Origin: an uncultured Lachnospiraceae bacterium
GTDB lineage: Bacteria > Bacillota > Clostridia > Lachnospirales > Lachnospiraceae
Length of the DNA stretch: 5,778 nt
Assembly: GCA_900544445.1 (NCBI GenBank)
Contig: UQVK01000138.1
Location: forward strand, 1-5,778
Reading direction: 5' to 3'
Shown in pieces: positions 1 through 5,717 of the stretch. Both the position numbers and the translations under genes were made by a program. Below the pieces are notes generated by a model. It saw only the letters and a list, made by a program, of their open reading frames with translations. It searched no databases and was not told the DNA's origin. The number at the start of each line of letters is the position of its first letter. Position 1 is the first letter of the stretch.

Positions 1-461
1 AGCTGCTTTTCTCCGAAATGGATGCCGTCCTCGCTTTCGGCAAGGATTACGGAGGCCCGCCGACCTTGCAGAATATAATCGTAGTCTCCCTCCAGCTTCA
101 CATTCCCCGTATAGAACACATACAGCTTTCCATTCTCCGCGTATGCACAGCCGGAGTAAACGCCGTTTCTGTCAAAATCCTCATCGGTCACAAAGGGCGT
201 TCCCAGATATTGCCAGTGCAGCAGATCCTGGCTGATATAATGCCCCCAGAACTTATCCTTCCCGTTCACATCAAAGGGGGAGTATTGAAAAAATACATGA
301 TATACGCCGTTCCACTGAACCAGTCCGTTGGGATCGTTGAGCCAGCCCCCTGGAGGCATCAGATGGAACCTGAGCCTCCAGGGGTCGTGGCTGACCGCTT
401 CCCGTTTTTCCTTTTCTTCCCTGCGGATCCGTTCCGCCAGGCGCTTTCCCGCTTCCTTCAT
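1..461 (-). CDS. scrB: Sucrose-6-phosphate hydrolase (GH32 family), N-terminal part only
   Basis: This cytoplasmic enzyme cleaves the sucrose-6-phosphate delivered by the PTS permease into glucose-6-phosphate and fructose. Only the first 153 residues are present; the gene runs off the left edge. After a charged, helix-like leader (about residues 1-25) comes the glycoside hydrolase family 32 signature MPPGGWLNDPNG (35-46), in which D43 is the expected catalytic nucleophile. Further family hallmarks are FFQYSPF (57-63), the FWGHYISQDLLHW block (71-83) and NGVYSGCA (99-106). The later RDP and EC motifs, with the acid/base Glu, would lie beyond the edge, so an intact active site cannot be confirmed. 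I chose the ATG at 461 because GAGGAG lies 7 nt upstream; an in-frame ATG at 467 has only 1 nt spacing, and a stop at 486-488 closes the frame above it. The gene follows scrA by 75 bp with no terminator, so the two are probably co-transcribed. GH32 identity is seen; sucrose-6-phosphate as substrate is inferred from the neighbours. Confidence 0.93.
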   Translation of the reverse strand, partial: MKEAGKRLAERIRREEKEKREAVSHDPWRLRFHLMPPGGWLNDPNGLVQWNGVYHVFFQYSPFDVNGKDKFWGHYISQDLLHWQYLGTPFVTDEDFDRNGVYSGCAYAENGKLYVFYTGNVKLEGDYDYILQGRRASVILAESEDGIHFGEKQ

Positions 462-468
462 TTTCATT

Positions 469-474
469 CTCCTC
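469..474 (-). promoter_or_regulatory. Ribosome binding site of scrB, decides between two in-frame ATGs
   Basis: GAGGAG on the minus strand sits 7 nt before the ATG at 461 but only 1 nt before the in-frame ATG at 467. The spacing favours the downstream start. Confidence 0.7.
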
Positions 475-536
475 GCACAACAGGCCTATATCCGTTTCCA
501 TGCGGCTTCTGCATCCGCTTCTTTTATCTCCGGCTT

Positions 537-2495
537 TTACCGCACAATCTCGATCACCGGATCACCGGCCATCGTTTTTCCGGTTTTGACCGCCGTAACC
601 TGCGCGTATTCGTCTGTATTGGTGATGACAACGGGGGTGGTCACATCATATCCTTCGCTGCGGATGCCATCCAGGTCAAATTCCACCAGCAGGTCCCCCT
701 TCTTTACGGAAGCACCGTCCTGCACCTTTGCCGTATAATATTTTCCGTTCAGCTTCACCGTGTCCATTCCCACATGAATGAGCACTTCCACACCCTGCGC
801 GCTCTTTAAAGCCACCGCGTGTCCTGTGGGGAAAATGGTTTCCACCGTTCCGTCAAAGGGGGCATATACCTTTCCCTCGGAAGGGACCACCGCCATGCCC
901 TTTCCCAGGATCTCCCCGGCAAAGGTTTCATCCTTCACTTCAGACAGAGGGATGGCGTCTCCGTTCAGCGGAGAAAAGACCTGGTATGCTGCTCCTTCCG
1001 GCGTGCTGTCCGCAGCTTCTTCCGGCTGCGTTTCCGCCGCTTCCGACACCGGCTTCTGTGTTTCGCTTTCGTCCGCAGCATCCGCCGATCCGGCCGCTTC
1101 TTTTCCTTCTGCCGTCTTTTGTCCCTCCACCGTCTCATCGCTGTAGAGAATCCAGGAAAGAACGAAGGCTACTGCCACTGCGGTCACAATGACCAGCGTG
1201 TACTGCAGGGTATAATCCGTCGTGATCAGATAGCCGAACAGTCCCGTCACACCGTAAGCGGTGGCTCCGATTCCGGTCCAGCCCGCGACCAGGGCGCCGC
1301 AGGCGCCGCCGATAATGCCTGCGACGAAAGGTTTCATATAACGGATGTTCACACCGAAGATGGCTGGCTCCGTGATGCCGAGGAAAGCGGAAAGGGAGGC
1401 GGGAAGCGCCAGCGCCTTCGTTTTTTTGTTCCGGGTCTTGACCGCGAGGGCCAGGGCCGCCGCTCCCTGCGCCACGTTCGCTGCAGTGGCGATGGGCATC
1501 CAGGTATTCAGTCCGGTACTGGAAAGCAGCCCCGCCTCCAGCGCGTTGTACATGTGATGTACGCCCGCCACTACCGTGGGCGCGTAGGCCGCGCCGCAGA
1601 GGGCCGCGCCGATGCCGAAGGGCAGGGTGATCAGCCACTGCATGCCGGAAAGCACGCCGTTTTCGATCCAGGAGAAGATGGGGCCGAAAATCGTCAGTGT
1701 CAGATATCCGGTCACCAGAACCGTCACCAGAGGCGTGACGAACAGATCGATGATCTCCGGCACGATTTTATGCAGCCGCTTTTCCAGCATGCTCATGAAC
1801 CATACGGCGATCACCACCGGGATCACATGTCCCTGGTATCCCGTGAGATTGATTTCATACAGACCGAACCACACCTCCGCCGTGGGAATGCTGTCCGCAG
1901 AAGCCACGCTCCAGGCGTTCATCAGATCCGGATGAATCATGATCATGCCGATCACGGCTCCCAGAAACTGATTCCCGCCAAATACCTTCGCCGCGCTGAC
2001 TGCCACCAGAATGGGCAGGAAGGTAAACGCCGCGTTGGAAAACAGATGGATGATCGTATAAGTTCCGGACTCTGCCATCTGGGGCCAGACATTGCACAGA
2101 CCCTCCAGAAGGCCCATCAGCAGGCCGCTGGCAACGATGGCCGGAATGATCGGAACGAACACGTCTCCCAGCGTCTTGATGGCCCGCTTCCAGAAGCTGG
2201 TTTTGGCGCTGGCGGCCTGTTTCACTTCCTCTTTGGATGCCGACTGGATGCCCGCAATCCGGACAAACTCCTCATAGACCTTATTCACCGTTCCCGTTCC
2301 GAAAATGATCTGAAGCTGTCCCGATGCGAAGAAAACGCCCTTTACGCCGTCAATGTTTTCCACCGCCTCTTTGTCGCATTTCTCATTGTCCGCAATCACC
2401 AGCCGCAGTCTGGTGGCGCAGTGCGCGGCGCTCACAATGTTTGATCTGCCGCCGATGTTGTCATAAACCTCCTGCGCAGCCTTCCGGTAATCCAT
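537..2495 (-). CDS. scrA: PTS sucrose-specific enzyme IIBCA (sucrose permease)
   Basis: This membrane permease takes up sucrose and phosphorylates it using phosphate relayed from PEP through EI and HPr. All three domains are fused in 652 residues, close to the size of other ScrA IIBCA proteins. EIIB spans about 1-85, with phospho-cysteine C26 in AAHCATRLR. EIIC spans about 105-448, is strongly hydrophobic and carries the conserved GITEP motif at 373-377. A low-complexity acidic/Ala/Pro linker covers about 452-503. EIIA (Glc/Crr type) spans about 504-652, with H559 in PTGHAV and the phospho-histidine H574 in LIHVGMDTV; the two histidines are 15 apart, as in Crr. All relay residues are present. 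The ATG at 2495 has GGAGG 5 nt upstream and begins directly with the EIIB fold. Reading on to an ATG at 2567 would add 24 Arg-rich, non-homologous residues and cover candidate operators, so I reject it. Sucrose rather than trehalose or a beta-glucoside is inferred from sequence likeness, the adjacent GH32 gene and the LacI-type regulator. Confidence 0.94.
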   Translation of the reverse strand: MDYRKAAQEVYDNIGGRSNIVSAAHCATRLRLVIADNEKCDKEAVENIDGVKGVFFASGQLQIIFGTGTVNKVYEEFVRIAGIQSASKEEVKQAASAKTSFWKRAIKTLGDVFVPIIPAIVASGLLMGLLEGLCNVWPQMAESGTYTIIHLFSNAAFTFLPILVAVSAAKVFGGNQFLGAVIGMIMIHPDLMNAWSVASADSIPTAEVWFGLYEINLTGYQGHVIPVVIAVWFMSMLEKRLHKIVPEIIDLFVTPLVTVLVTGYLTLTIFGPIFSWIENGVLSGMQWLITLPFGIGAALCGAAYAPTVVAGVHHMYNALEAGLLSSTGLNTWMPIATAANVAQGAAALALAVKTRNKKTKALALPASLSAFLGITEPAIFGVNIRYMKPFVAGIIGGACGALVAGWTGIGATAYGVTGLFGYLITTDYTLQYTLVIVTAVAVAFVLSWILYSDETVEGQKTAEGKEAAGSADAADESETQKPVSEAAETQPEEAADSTPEGAAYQVFSPLNGDAIPLSEVKDETFAGEILGKGMAVVPSEGKVYAPFDGTVETIFPTGHAVALKSAQGVEVLIHVGMDTVKLNGKYYTAKVQDGASVKKGDLLVEFDLDGIRSEGYDVTTPVVITNTDEYAQVTAVKTGKTMAGDPVIEIVR

Positions 2496-2500
2496 AGCTC

Positions 2501-2505
2501 CCTCC
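2501..2505 (-). promoter_or_regulatory. Ribosome binding site of scrA, sets the start
   Basis: GGAGG on the minus strand lies 5 nt before the ATG at 2495. It overlaps an in-frame ATG at 2507, which therefore cannot use it, so the 652-residue start is preferred. Confidence 0.8.
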
Positions 2506-2545
2506 ATTCCCCGGCCCCTTTTCCGAAGCCGGTCTCTCCGGAGTC

Positions 2546-2580
2546 CGATCCCGTTCTCACATTTCAAGAGATCGTTCCCC
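2546..2580 (-). promoter_or_regulatory. Two secondary CG-centred operator-like sites in the scrA leader
   Basis: On the minus strand, GGGGAACGATCTCT (2580-2567) shares GAACGAT with the main candidate operator, and TGAGAACGGGATCG (2559-2546) shares its whole left half, TGAGAACG. Their CG centres are 21 bp apart, two helical turns, so a regulator would meet both on the same face. Each matches the TGWNANCGNTNNCA pattern only partly, so they are candidates for auxiliary sites rather than clear operators. Confidence 0.35.
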
Positions 2581-2585
2581 TTTTA

Positions 2586-2613
2586 ATTTTACCTATTATT
2601 TGAGAAATTCCAA
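2586..2613 (-). promoter_or_regulatory. Possible second scrA promoter (P2)
   Basis: Minus strand TTGGAA (2613-2608), a 16-bp spacer, then TAAAAT (2591-2586), predicting a start near 2579, on top of the secondary operator-like site at 2580-2567. The boxes are weaker than those of the upstream promoter, and the AT-rich local sequence makes a chance match possible. Confidence 0.3.
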
Positions 2614-2646
2614 TTATATTTATTTATTTTTATGGAATCGTTCTCA
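2601..2646 (-). repeat. Inverted repeat in the scrA leader, one arm with an operator-type CG centre
   Basis: On the minus strand TGAGAACGATTCCA (2646-2633) is followed by a 20-nt AT-only loop and then TGGAATTTCTCA (2612-2601). The second arm is the exact reverse complement of the first once the central CG is removed, so the transcript could form 12 pairs with a 2-nt bulge. The symmetry is seen; whether it acts as RNA or as DNA is not known. Confidence 0.6.
2633..2646 (-). promoter_or_regulatory. Candidate LacI-family (ScrR-type) operator of scrAB
   Basis: TGAGAACGATTCCA fits the general LacI-family/CcpA pattern TGWNANCGNTNNCA at every defined position, with the central CG step that these proteins kink with their hinge helix. 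It lies about +7 to +20 relative to the start predicted from the promoter at 2659-2688, a usual place for a repressor to block elongation or clearance. The likely ligand is the LacI-family protein encoded at 4567-5574; a CcpA-type catabolite regulator is the alternative. Confidence 0.55.
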
Positions 2647-2658
2647 TATCCTGATTTC

Positions 2659-2688
2659 ATTATATACCTGTGAAAAGAGATTTGTAAA
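2659..2688 (-). promoter_or_regulatory. Main scrAB promoter (P1), sigma-A type
   Basis: Minus strand TTTACA (2688-2683), an 18-bp spacer, then a perfect TATAAT (2664-2659). The predicted start near 2652 gives a leader of roughly 157 nt before scrA. The -35 box lies inside a nested dyad and the start is followed at once by an operator-like site. Confidence 0.7.
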
Positions 2689-2704
2689 TCCGATTCTTTT
2701 CACA
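2669..2704. repeat. Nested dyad spanning the scrA -35 box
   Basis: Perfect 10-bp arms TGTGAAAAGA (2669-2678) and TCTTTTCACA (2695-2704) flank 16 bp. Inside lies a second, almost concentric palindrome, GATTT-GT-AAATC (2679-2690), which contains the -35 hexamer. This position is typical of a protein binding site that controls polymerase access, but I do not recognise the regulator. Confidence 0.5.
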
Positions 2705-2738
2705 AAATCACACGACCGTTTTTGTGGACAATATACAA

Positions 2739-2772
2739 CGGGCAGAGCTGTCATCTCTGACTGCCCTGCCCG
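2739..2772 (-). terminator. Strong hairpin after the DUF4097 gene, probable terminator
   Basis: Arms 2739-2753 and 2758-2772 pair over 15 positions with only one A-A mismatch and one G-U, closed by a GAGA (GNRA) tetraloop when read on the minus strand. The outer seven pairs are CGGGCAG/CTGCCCG. The following minus-strand tail, TTGTATATTGT, is only partly U-rich, so it is either a weak intrinsic terminator or a 3'-end processing/stabilising hairpin. It separates the upstream envelope pair from the scrA promoter. Confidence 0.55.
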
Positions 2773-2820
2773 CGCAGATTCCGATTTTCCATTTCACCCA
2801 GGATGCTTTTTTATTCCGCT

Positions 2821-3807
2821 TCAGTTCTCCCTGATACGGATATCCCCTGACTCCGTATAGACCTGAACACCTGCCGTATCCTGATCCGTTTCCAGCCGGA
2901 TATAGGAGCTGCTTCCATCATAATCATCCGACTCCACCGTTCCCTGCGGGGTGCGGATCGTCCCGTATTCGGAATACAGGCTCACGCCGTAATCCTCCAT
3001 CTGACCGGACAGATCCAGCCGGACCTCTCCGTCCGTGCTTTCCACTTCCACGCTCTTTGCCCCGTCCACATCGGCAGTCACGTCACCGTACTCCGTCTCA
3101 ATCACCGCCGCATCGGCCTTCAGCGAACCGATCTGAAGGGTCCCGTTTTCTCCATAGATGTTCACATCCGCTCCGTCCAGTGTTCCGGTGACCAGTTCTC
3201 CATAAACGGTTTCCACTTTCAGTGTATCACCCGTCCAGCCATCCAGCCGGACATCGCCGTCATCCGCGTAAATCGAAGCGATATCCGCACGCAGGTTCTT
3301 TTCAATGGAAATCTTTCCGGAACCGTTCACGATATTCACGCTGTTCAGCCTTGCATTCTCCGGAATTGTGATCTTCACATAGGGGCTGCGTGCCACCTCC
3401 TCACCTTCGTTCATCCAGTCATCTCCGAAGCCGAGGCTGATCTGGTACTCTCCCGTATCTACATAGCTGCCTTCCTTCAGAGTCAACGTGCCGTTTTCAA
3501 CAGTATAGACCGGCTCCGAATACCAGCCGTCCAGAACATACTCCACAGACCATTCCTTTCCGGAAACAATCTGAAGATCCGCATCCTGCAGATCCAGCTC
3601 CAGCCTTGATGGCGCCGCAATCTGCGTTTTTTCCAGAACATAGTCCGCTCTTACCGCTCCTTCTGTATTCTCCTTCACATGAAGGCCATCCGCGTCGTAG
3701 TAAAAGGAAGGGGAACCTCCCAGCGCCATTCCCGCTCCCAGGAGGACGGCGCCCGCGGCAGTCACTGCCGCGCTGGCAATCAGCGTTCTCTTCAACCATT
3801 TATTCAT
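2821..3807 (-). CDS. DUF4097-type membrane-anchored beta-repeat protein
   Basis: This 328-residue protein has a basic start (MNKWLKR), one hydrophobic segment at about 8-30 and then an acidic extracytoplasmic region. No lipobox cysteine is visible, so it is probably an N-terminal membrane anchor or uncleaved signal. From about 155 to the end it shows repeated short strands with a G-[DE/T]-[hydrophobic] turn, at NGSGKISI (161-168), DDGDVRLDG (182-190), VYGELVTG (201-208), ENGTLQIG (220-227), EYGDVTAD (239-246), TDGEVRLD (258-265), EYGTIRT (280-286) and ESGDIRI (319-325). This is the right-handed beta-solenoid-like pattern of DUF4097/adhesin-like domains. The ATG at 3807 has AGGAG 9 nt upstream and precedes the membrane segment; an upstream ATG at 3918 would add 37 Arg/Lys-rich residues. 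It overlaps the preceding gene by 8 bp, so translation is likely coupled. In Firmicutes such proteins are often paired with small membrane proteins; the molecular function is not established and I assign none. Confidence 0.83.
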   Translation of the reverse strand: MNKWLKRTLIASAAVTAAGAVLLGAGMALGGSPSFYYDADGLHVKENTEGAVRADYVLEKTQIAAPSRLELDLQDADLQIVSGKEWSVEYVLDGWYSEPVYTVENGTLTLKEGSYVDTGEYQISLGFGDDWMNEGEEVARSPYVKITIPENARLNSVNIVNGSGKISIEKNLRADIASIYADDGDVRLDGWTGDTLKVETVYGELVTGTLDGADVNIYGENGTLQIGSLKADAAVIETEYGDVTADVDGAKSVEVESTDGEVRLDLSGQMEDYGVSLYSEYGTIRTPQGTVESDDYDGSSSYIRLETDQDTAGVQVYTESGDIRIREN

Positions 3808-4441
3808 CTTCGTCGGCTCCTTTCCCCACTTCCGTAATATCCGTTCTGATTTCTTCATCCGCCGCTGTCGTTTCCGTTTCAGGCATATTCTTTCCGAAAT
3901 TTTCCGACCCGAAACCATGATTCACAGCCTGTGCATCCTGCACTGTCTGCGCTCCTCTTTCTTTCCGTTCCGCCTCCCGTCTTCCAAACAGCCTGCGTCT
4001 GATCCAGTTTACCAGAGTGCGAAAACCTTTTACCAGAAGCACGACCAGCTGCCACAGGGCAATCCAGCACAGAGCGCCCGCTCCCGTTATCAGAAGGCTT
4101 ACCCCCAGAATGGCAAGGCCGCTTGCAGGGGTCTGAAAAAGCAATACCACGCCGAAGCCGATTCCAATCAGCGCGGCGAGCTGCAGCAGTGCCAGACAAA
4201 GCAGGCCGCCAAGTACACAAAGCCCTGCGCAGATCACCCCGCCTGCCACACACAGCACAGCGGTGAGAGCTGCTCCCGCCACGCACAGCGCCATCACCAG
4301 AACACCGCCGCCCACACACAGGGCAGCCGGGATCAGCACAGGCAGCGCGCACAGAAGCAGGAGCACCAGCGCAATGATTTTCCACACCTTCGTTTTTCCG
4401 CCGTTATCAGGCCGCGGCGCCGACTGCGTATCATAATACAT
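3800..4441 (-). CDS. Polytopic membrane protein with 11-residue hydrophobic repeats, partner of the DUF4097 protein
   Basis: This 213-residue protein has a short polar N-terminus (1-21), then about 116 residues (22-137) with no Asp, Glu, Lys or Arg, then a basic juxtamembrane patch (KGFRTLVNWIRRRLFGRR, 138-155) and an acidic tail ending EDE. The hydrophobic block should make four or so membrane helices; the positive-inside rule puts the C-terminus in the cytoplasm. Residues 30-95 are a repeat of period 11, described separately. The Gly-rich hydrophobic design recalls the membrane part of DUF1700 (HAAS)-type proteins, which accompany DUF4097 proteins in many Clostridia, but the helical N-terminal DUF1700 domain is absent, so family membership is inference. 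The ATG at 4441 has GGAGG 7 nt upstream. The stop overlaps the next start (ATGAATAA, 8 bp), tying this gene to its neighbour. I see no PadR-type regulator in the window, although such genes often accompany this pair. Confidence 0.8.
   Translation of the reverse strand: MYYDTQSAPRPDNGGKTKVWKIIALVLLLLCALPVLIPAALCVGGGVLVMALCVAGAALTAVLCVAGGVICAGLCVLGGLLCLALLQLAALIGIGFGVVLLFQTPASGLAILGVSLLITGAGALCWIALWQLVVLLVKGFRTLVNWIRRRLFGRREAERKERGAQTVQDAQAVNHGFGSENFGKNMPETETTAADEEIRTDITEVGKGADEDE
4157..4354 (-). repeat. Six-copy 11-residue (33-bp) coding repeat
   Basis: Residues 30-95 of the membrane protein divide into six exact 11-mers: LCALPVLIPAA, LCVGGGVLVMA, LCVAGAALTAV, LCVAGGVICAG, LCVLGGLLCLA and LLQLAALIGIG. 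Leucine begins each unit, and cysteines fall at 31, 42, 53, 64 and 75, with a second pair at 71 and 82. Codons vary among copies, so this is not a very recent duplication. Confidence 0.75.
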
Positions 4442-4566
4442 CTCATTCCCTCCATTTCCGGATTTCTGATTCAGATACCGATCTGATTCCTTTGTTCTGT
4501 ACTCAGGATAGCGGAAAAGGATGAAAAACCTCTGCAGATTTCAATAAACATTTTCATAACGGATTC
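4442..4566 (-). other. Gap between the LacI-family gene and the envelope pair
   Basis: These 125 bp hold the ribosome site GGAGG (4449-4453) of the membrane gene and a small perfect hairpin, TCAGAT/ATCTGA with a 4-nt loop (4471-4486), not followed by a U-tract. I find no convincing -35/-10 pair and no intrinsic terminator after the LacI-family gene. Read-through from the regulator, or a promoter of another sigma class, would both fit. Confidence 0.4.
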
Positions 4567-5574
4567 TTAAGATTTTCGGAAATTCTCTCTCTGCCGCCGC
4601 GTCGTGTCCCGTTCCACGACGCTGTAAGTCATTTTGACCTCTTTCCCCGGAACGGTTCCGTTCATCAGCTCCAGCAGCAGCCTGGCCGCCTCCTGGCCGC
4701 TGGTCTTATAATAAAAATGAACGCTGGAGAGCCTGGGAATTACCAGCCTTCCGGAAGCAGTGTCCCCAACCCCGGCAACAGCGACCTGTTCCGGCACGTT
4801 TCTGCCCGTCTCACGGATGCGTGCCATCGCGCCAAGGGCGATGGTATCCGTGGCACAAAACACTCCGTCCAGCTCCGGCTCCCTCGCAAACAGCCTCTCC
4901 GCCGCCTCATAGCCGTCCTGTGCGGAAAAACCGCATTCCTCATAATATGCTTCCTTCCAGTCGAGCCCGGCCTCTTCCATGGCATCCAGAAAGCCCTTCT
5001 TCCTGGCTTCTCCCACCGCCCGGTCCCGCTTCGTCACGCCGATGCAGCCAATTTTTTCCGATCCACCCCCCGTCAGCATTTCCGCTGCCGCCCGGGCGGC
5101 ATGGTAATCATCCTGATAAACACAGGAATATCCGGCAAGCTGCTGCCCCAGAAGGACGACAGGAACGCGCAGTCCCTTCAGCGCCTTTTTATGCTCCGGC
5201 GTGAAGATGGTAGCGATCAGAATGATCCCGTCCACCTGGTTTTCTGAAAACAATCTCAGATATTCCAGCTCTTCCTTTTCCTTATTCTCCGTATCCGCCA
5301 GCAGAAGCTGGAACCCCGCTTCCTTCAGCACGATGCTGATGCCCGCCACCATCCGGCTGATGGACTCCGAATTGATTTTCGGAATGATCACGCCCACCTG
5401 CCCCGTTTTCCGCGTCCGAAGCATCTGTGCCTGCGTGGACGGCTTGTACCCCGTCTGCTCGATCACCTTCCGGATCCGTTCCTTTTTTTCTTCACTCACA
5501 TATCCGTCATTCAGATAACGGGACACCGTCGCCCGCGATACCCCTGCCAGCTTTGCGATTTCATTGATGTTCAT
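4567..5574 (-). CDS. scrR: LacI-family transcriptional regulator, probable sucrose operon repressor
   Basis: This cytoplasmic DNA-binding protein has 335 residues, usual for the family. The N-terminal helix-turn-helix (about 3-24) reads INEIAKLAGVSRATVSRYLN, with the recognition helix in SRATVSRYLN. The hinge KPSTQAQMLR (44-53) keeps the Ala and the Leu that intercalates at the central CpG of LacI-type operators. From about 60 a periplasmic-binding-protein-like sensor domain follows (VGVIIPKINS; DGIILIA; GVFCATDTIALGAM; VAVAGVGDT). The ATG at 5574 has GGAGG 5 nt upstream and matches the family start; an ATG at 5616 would add 14 residues before the helix-turn-helix. Its position ahead of scrA and scrB, and a fitting CG-centred site at the scrA promoter, suggest it represses sucrose uptake until a sugar or sugar phosphate binds. 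LacI membership is clear; the sucrose role is inferred, because two unrelated genes lie between it and scrA. No CG-centred operator is visible in its own leader, so autoregulation is not supported. Confidence 0.85.
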   Translation of the reverse strand: MNINEIAKLAGVSRATVSRYLNDGYVSEEKKERIRKVIEQTGYKPSTQAQMLRTRKTGQVGVIIPKINSESISRMVAGISIVLKEAGFQLLLADTENKEKEELEYLRLFSENQVDGIILIATIFTPEHKKALKGLRVPVVLLGQQLAGYSCVYQDDYHAARAAAEMLTGGGSEKIGCIGVTKRDRAVGEARKKGFLDAMEEAGLDWKEAYYEECGFSAQDGYEAAERLFAREPELDGVFCATDTIALGAMARIRETGRNVPEQVAVAGVGDTASGRLVIPRLSSVHFYYKTSGQEAARLLLELMNGTVPGKEVKMTYSVVERDTTRRQRENFRKS

Positions 5575-5650
5575 ACGTGCCTCCGCCTTCTGCCTTTCAC
5601 TGCCTGTCTTCCACATGCACAGACTTTTATTGCCTTATGAGATTGATCCC

Positions 5651-5679
5651 AGTATAGCACGCCGGGGAAGACGGAGCAA
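5651..5679 (-). promoter_or_regulatory. Promoter of the LacI-family gene
   Basis: Minus strand TTGCTC (5679-5674), a 17-bp spacer, then TATACT (5656-5651) preceded by TGC, an extended -10. The predicted start near 5644 gives a leader of about 70 nt. Confidence 0.68.
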
Positions 5680-5717
5680 GGGCGGACGGCAGTCCCTCCG
5701 GACATATCACGCAAAAA

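Noticed and set aside
271..501. A 76-codon minus-strand frame starting at 501, overlapping the scrB start
   Set aside because: It is out of frame with scrB, whose frame carries the GH32 motifs. The product is Arg/Gly-rich with no known fold and the start has no clear ribosome site.
18..809. A 263-codon open frame on the plus strand opposite scrB and the 3' end of scrA
   Set aside because: It crosses two well-supported minus-strand genes and their spacer and shows no domain. It is an antisense shadow.
819..2444. A 541-codon open frame on the plus strand opposite scrA
   Set aside because: It lies wholly antisense to a clearly conserved EIIBCA gene. Its Arg/His/Gln-rich product has no recognisable domain and no good ribosome site was seen, so it follows from the codon use of the real gene.
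2496..2567. N-terminal extension of ScrA to an ATG at 2567
   Set aside because: The added residues are Arg/Lys-rich, precede the normal EIIB start and would cover candidate operator sites. The GGAGG site fits the ATG at 2495.
2496..2660. SacT/LicT-type antiterminator (RAT) element in the scrA leader
   Set aside because: The leader has neither the conserved RAT sequence nor a terminator overlapping it. Repressor-operator control fits better.
3808..3918. N-terminal extension of the DUF4097 protein to an ATG at 3918
   Set aside because: It would put 37 basic residues ahead of the membrane segment and overlap the upstream gene by over 100 bp. AGGAG is correctly placed for the ATG at 3807.
4471..4486. 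Perfect 6-bp hairpin upstream of the membrane protein gene as a terminator of the LacI-family gene
   Set aside because: The stem is short and AT-containing and no U-tract follows, so it does not qualify as an intrinsic terminator.
3917..4486. A 189-codon plus-strand frame opposite the membrane protein gene
   Set aside because: It is antisense to a gene with a good ribosome site and coupled neighbour. Its His/Gln-rich product comes from the complement of Leu/Cys/Val codons.
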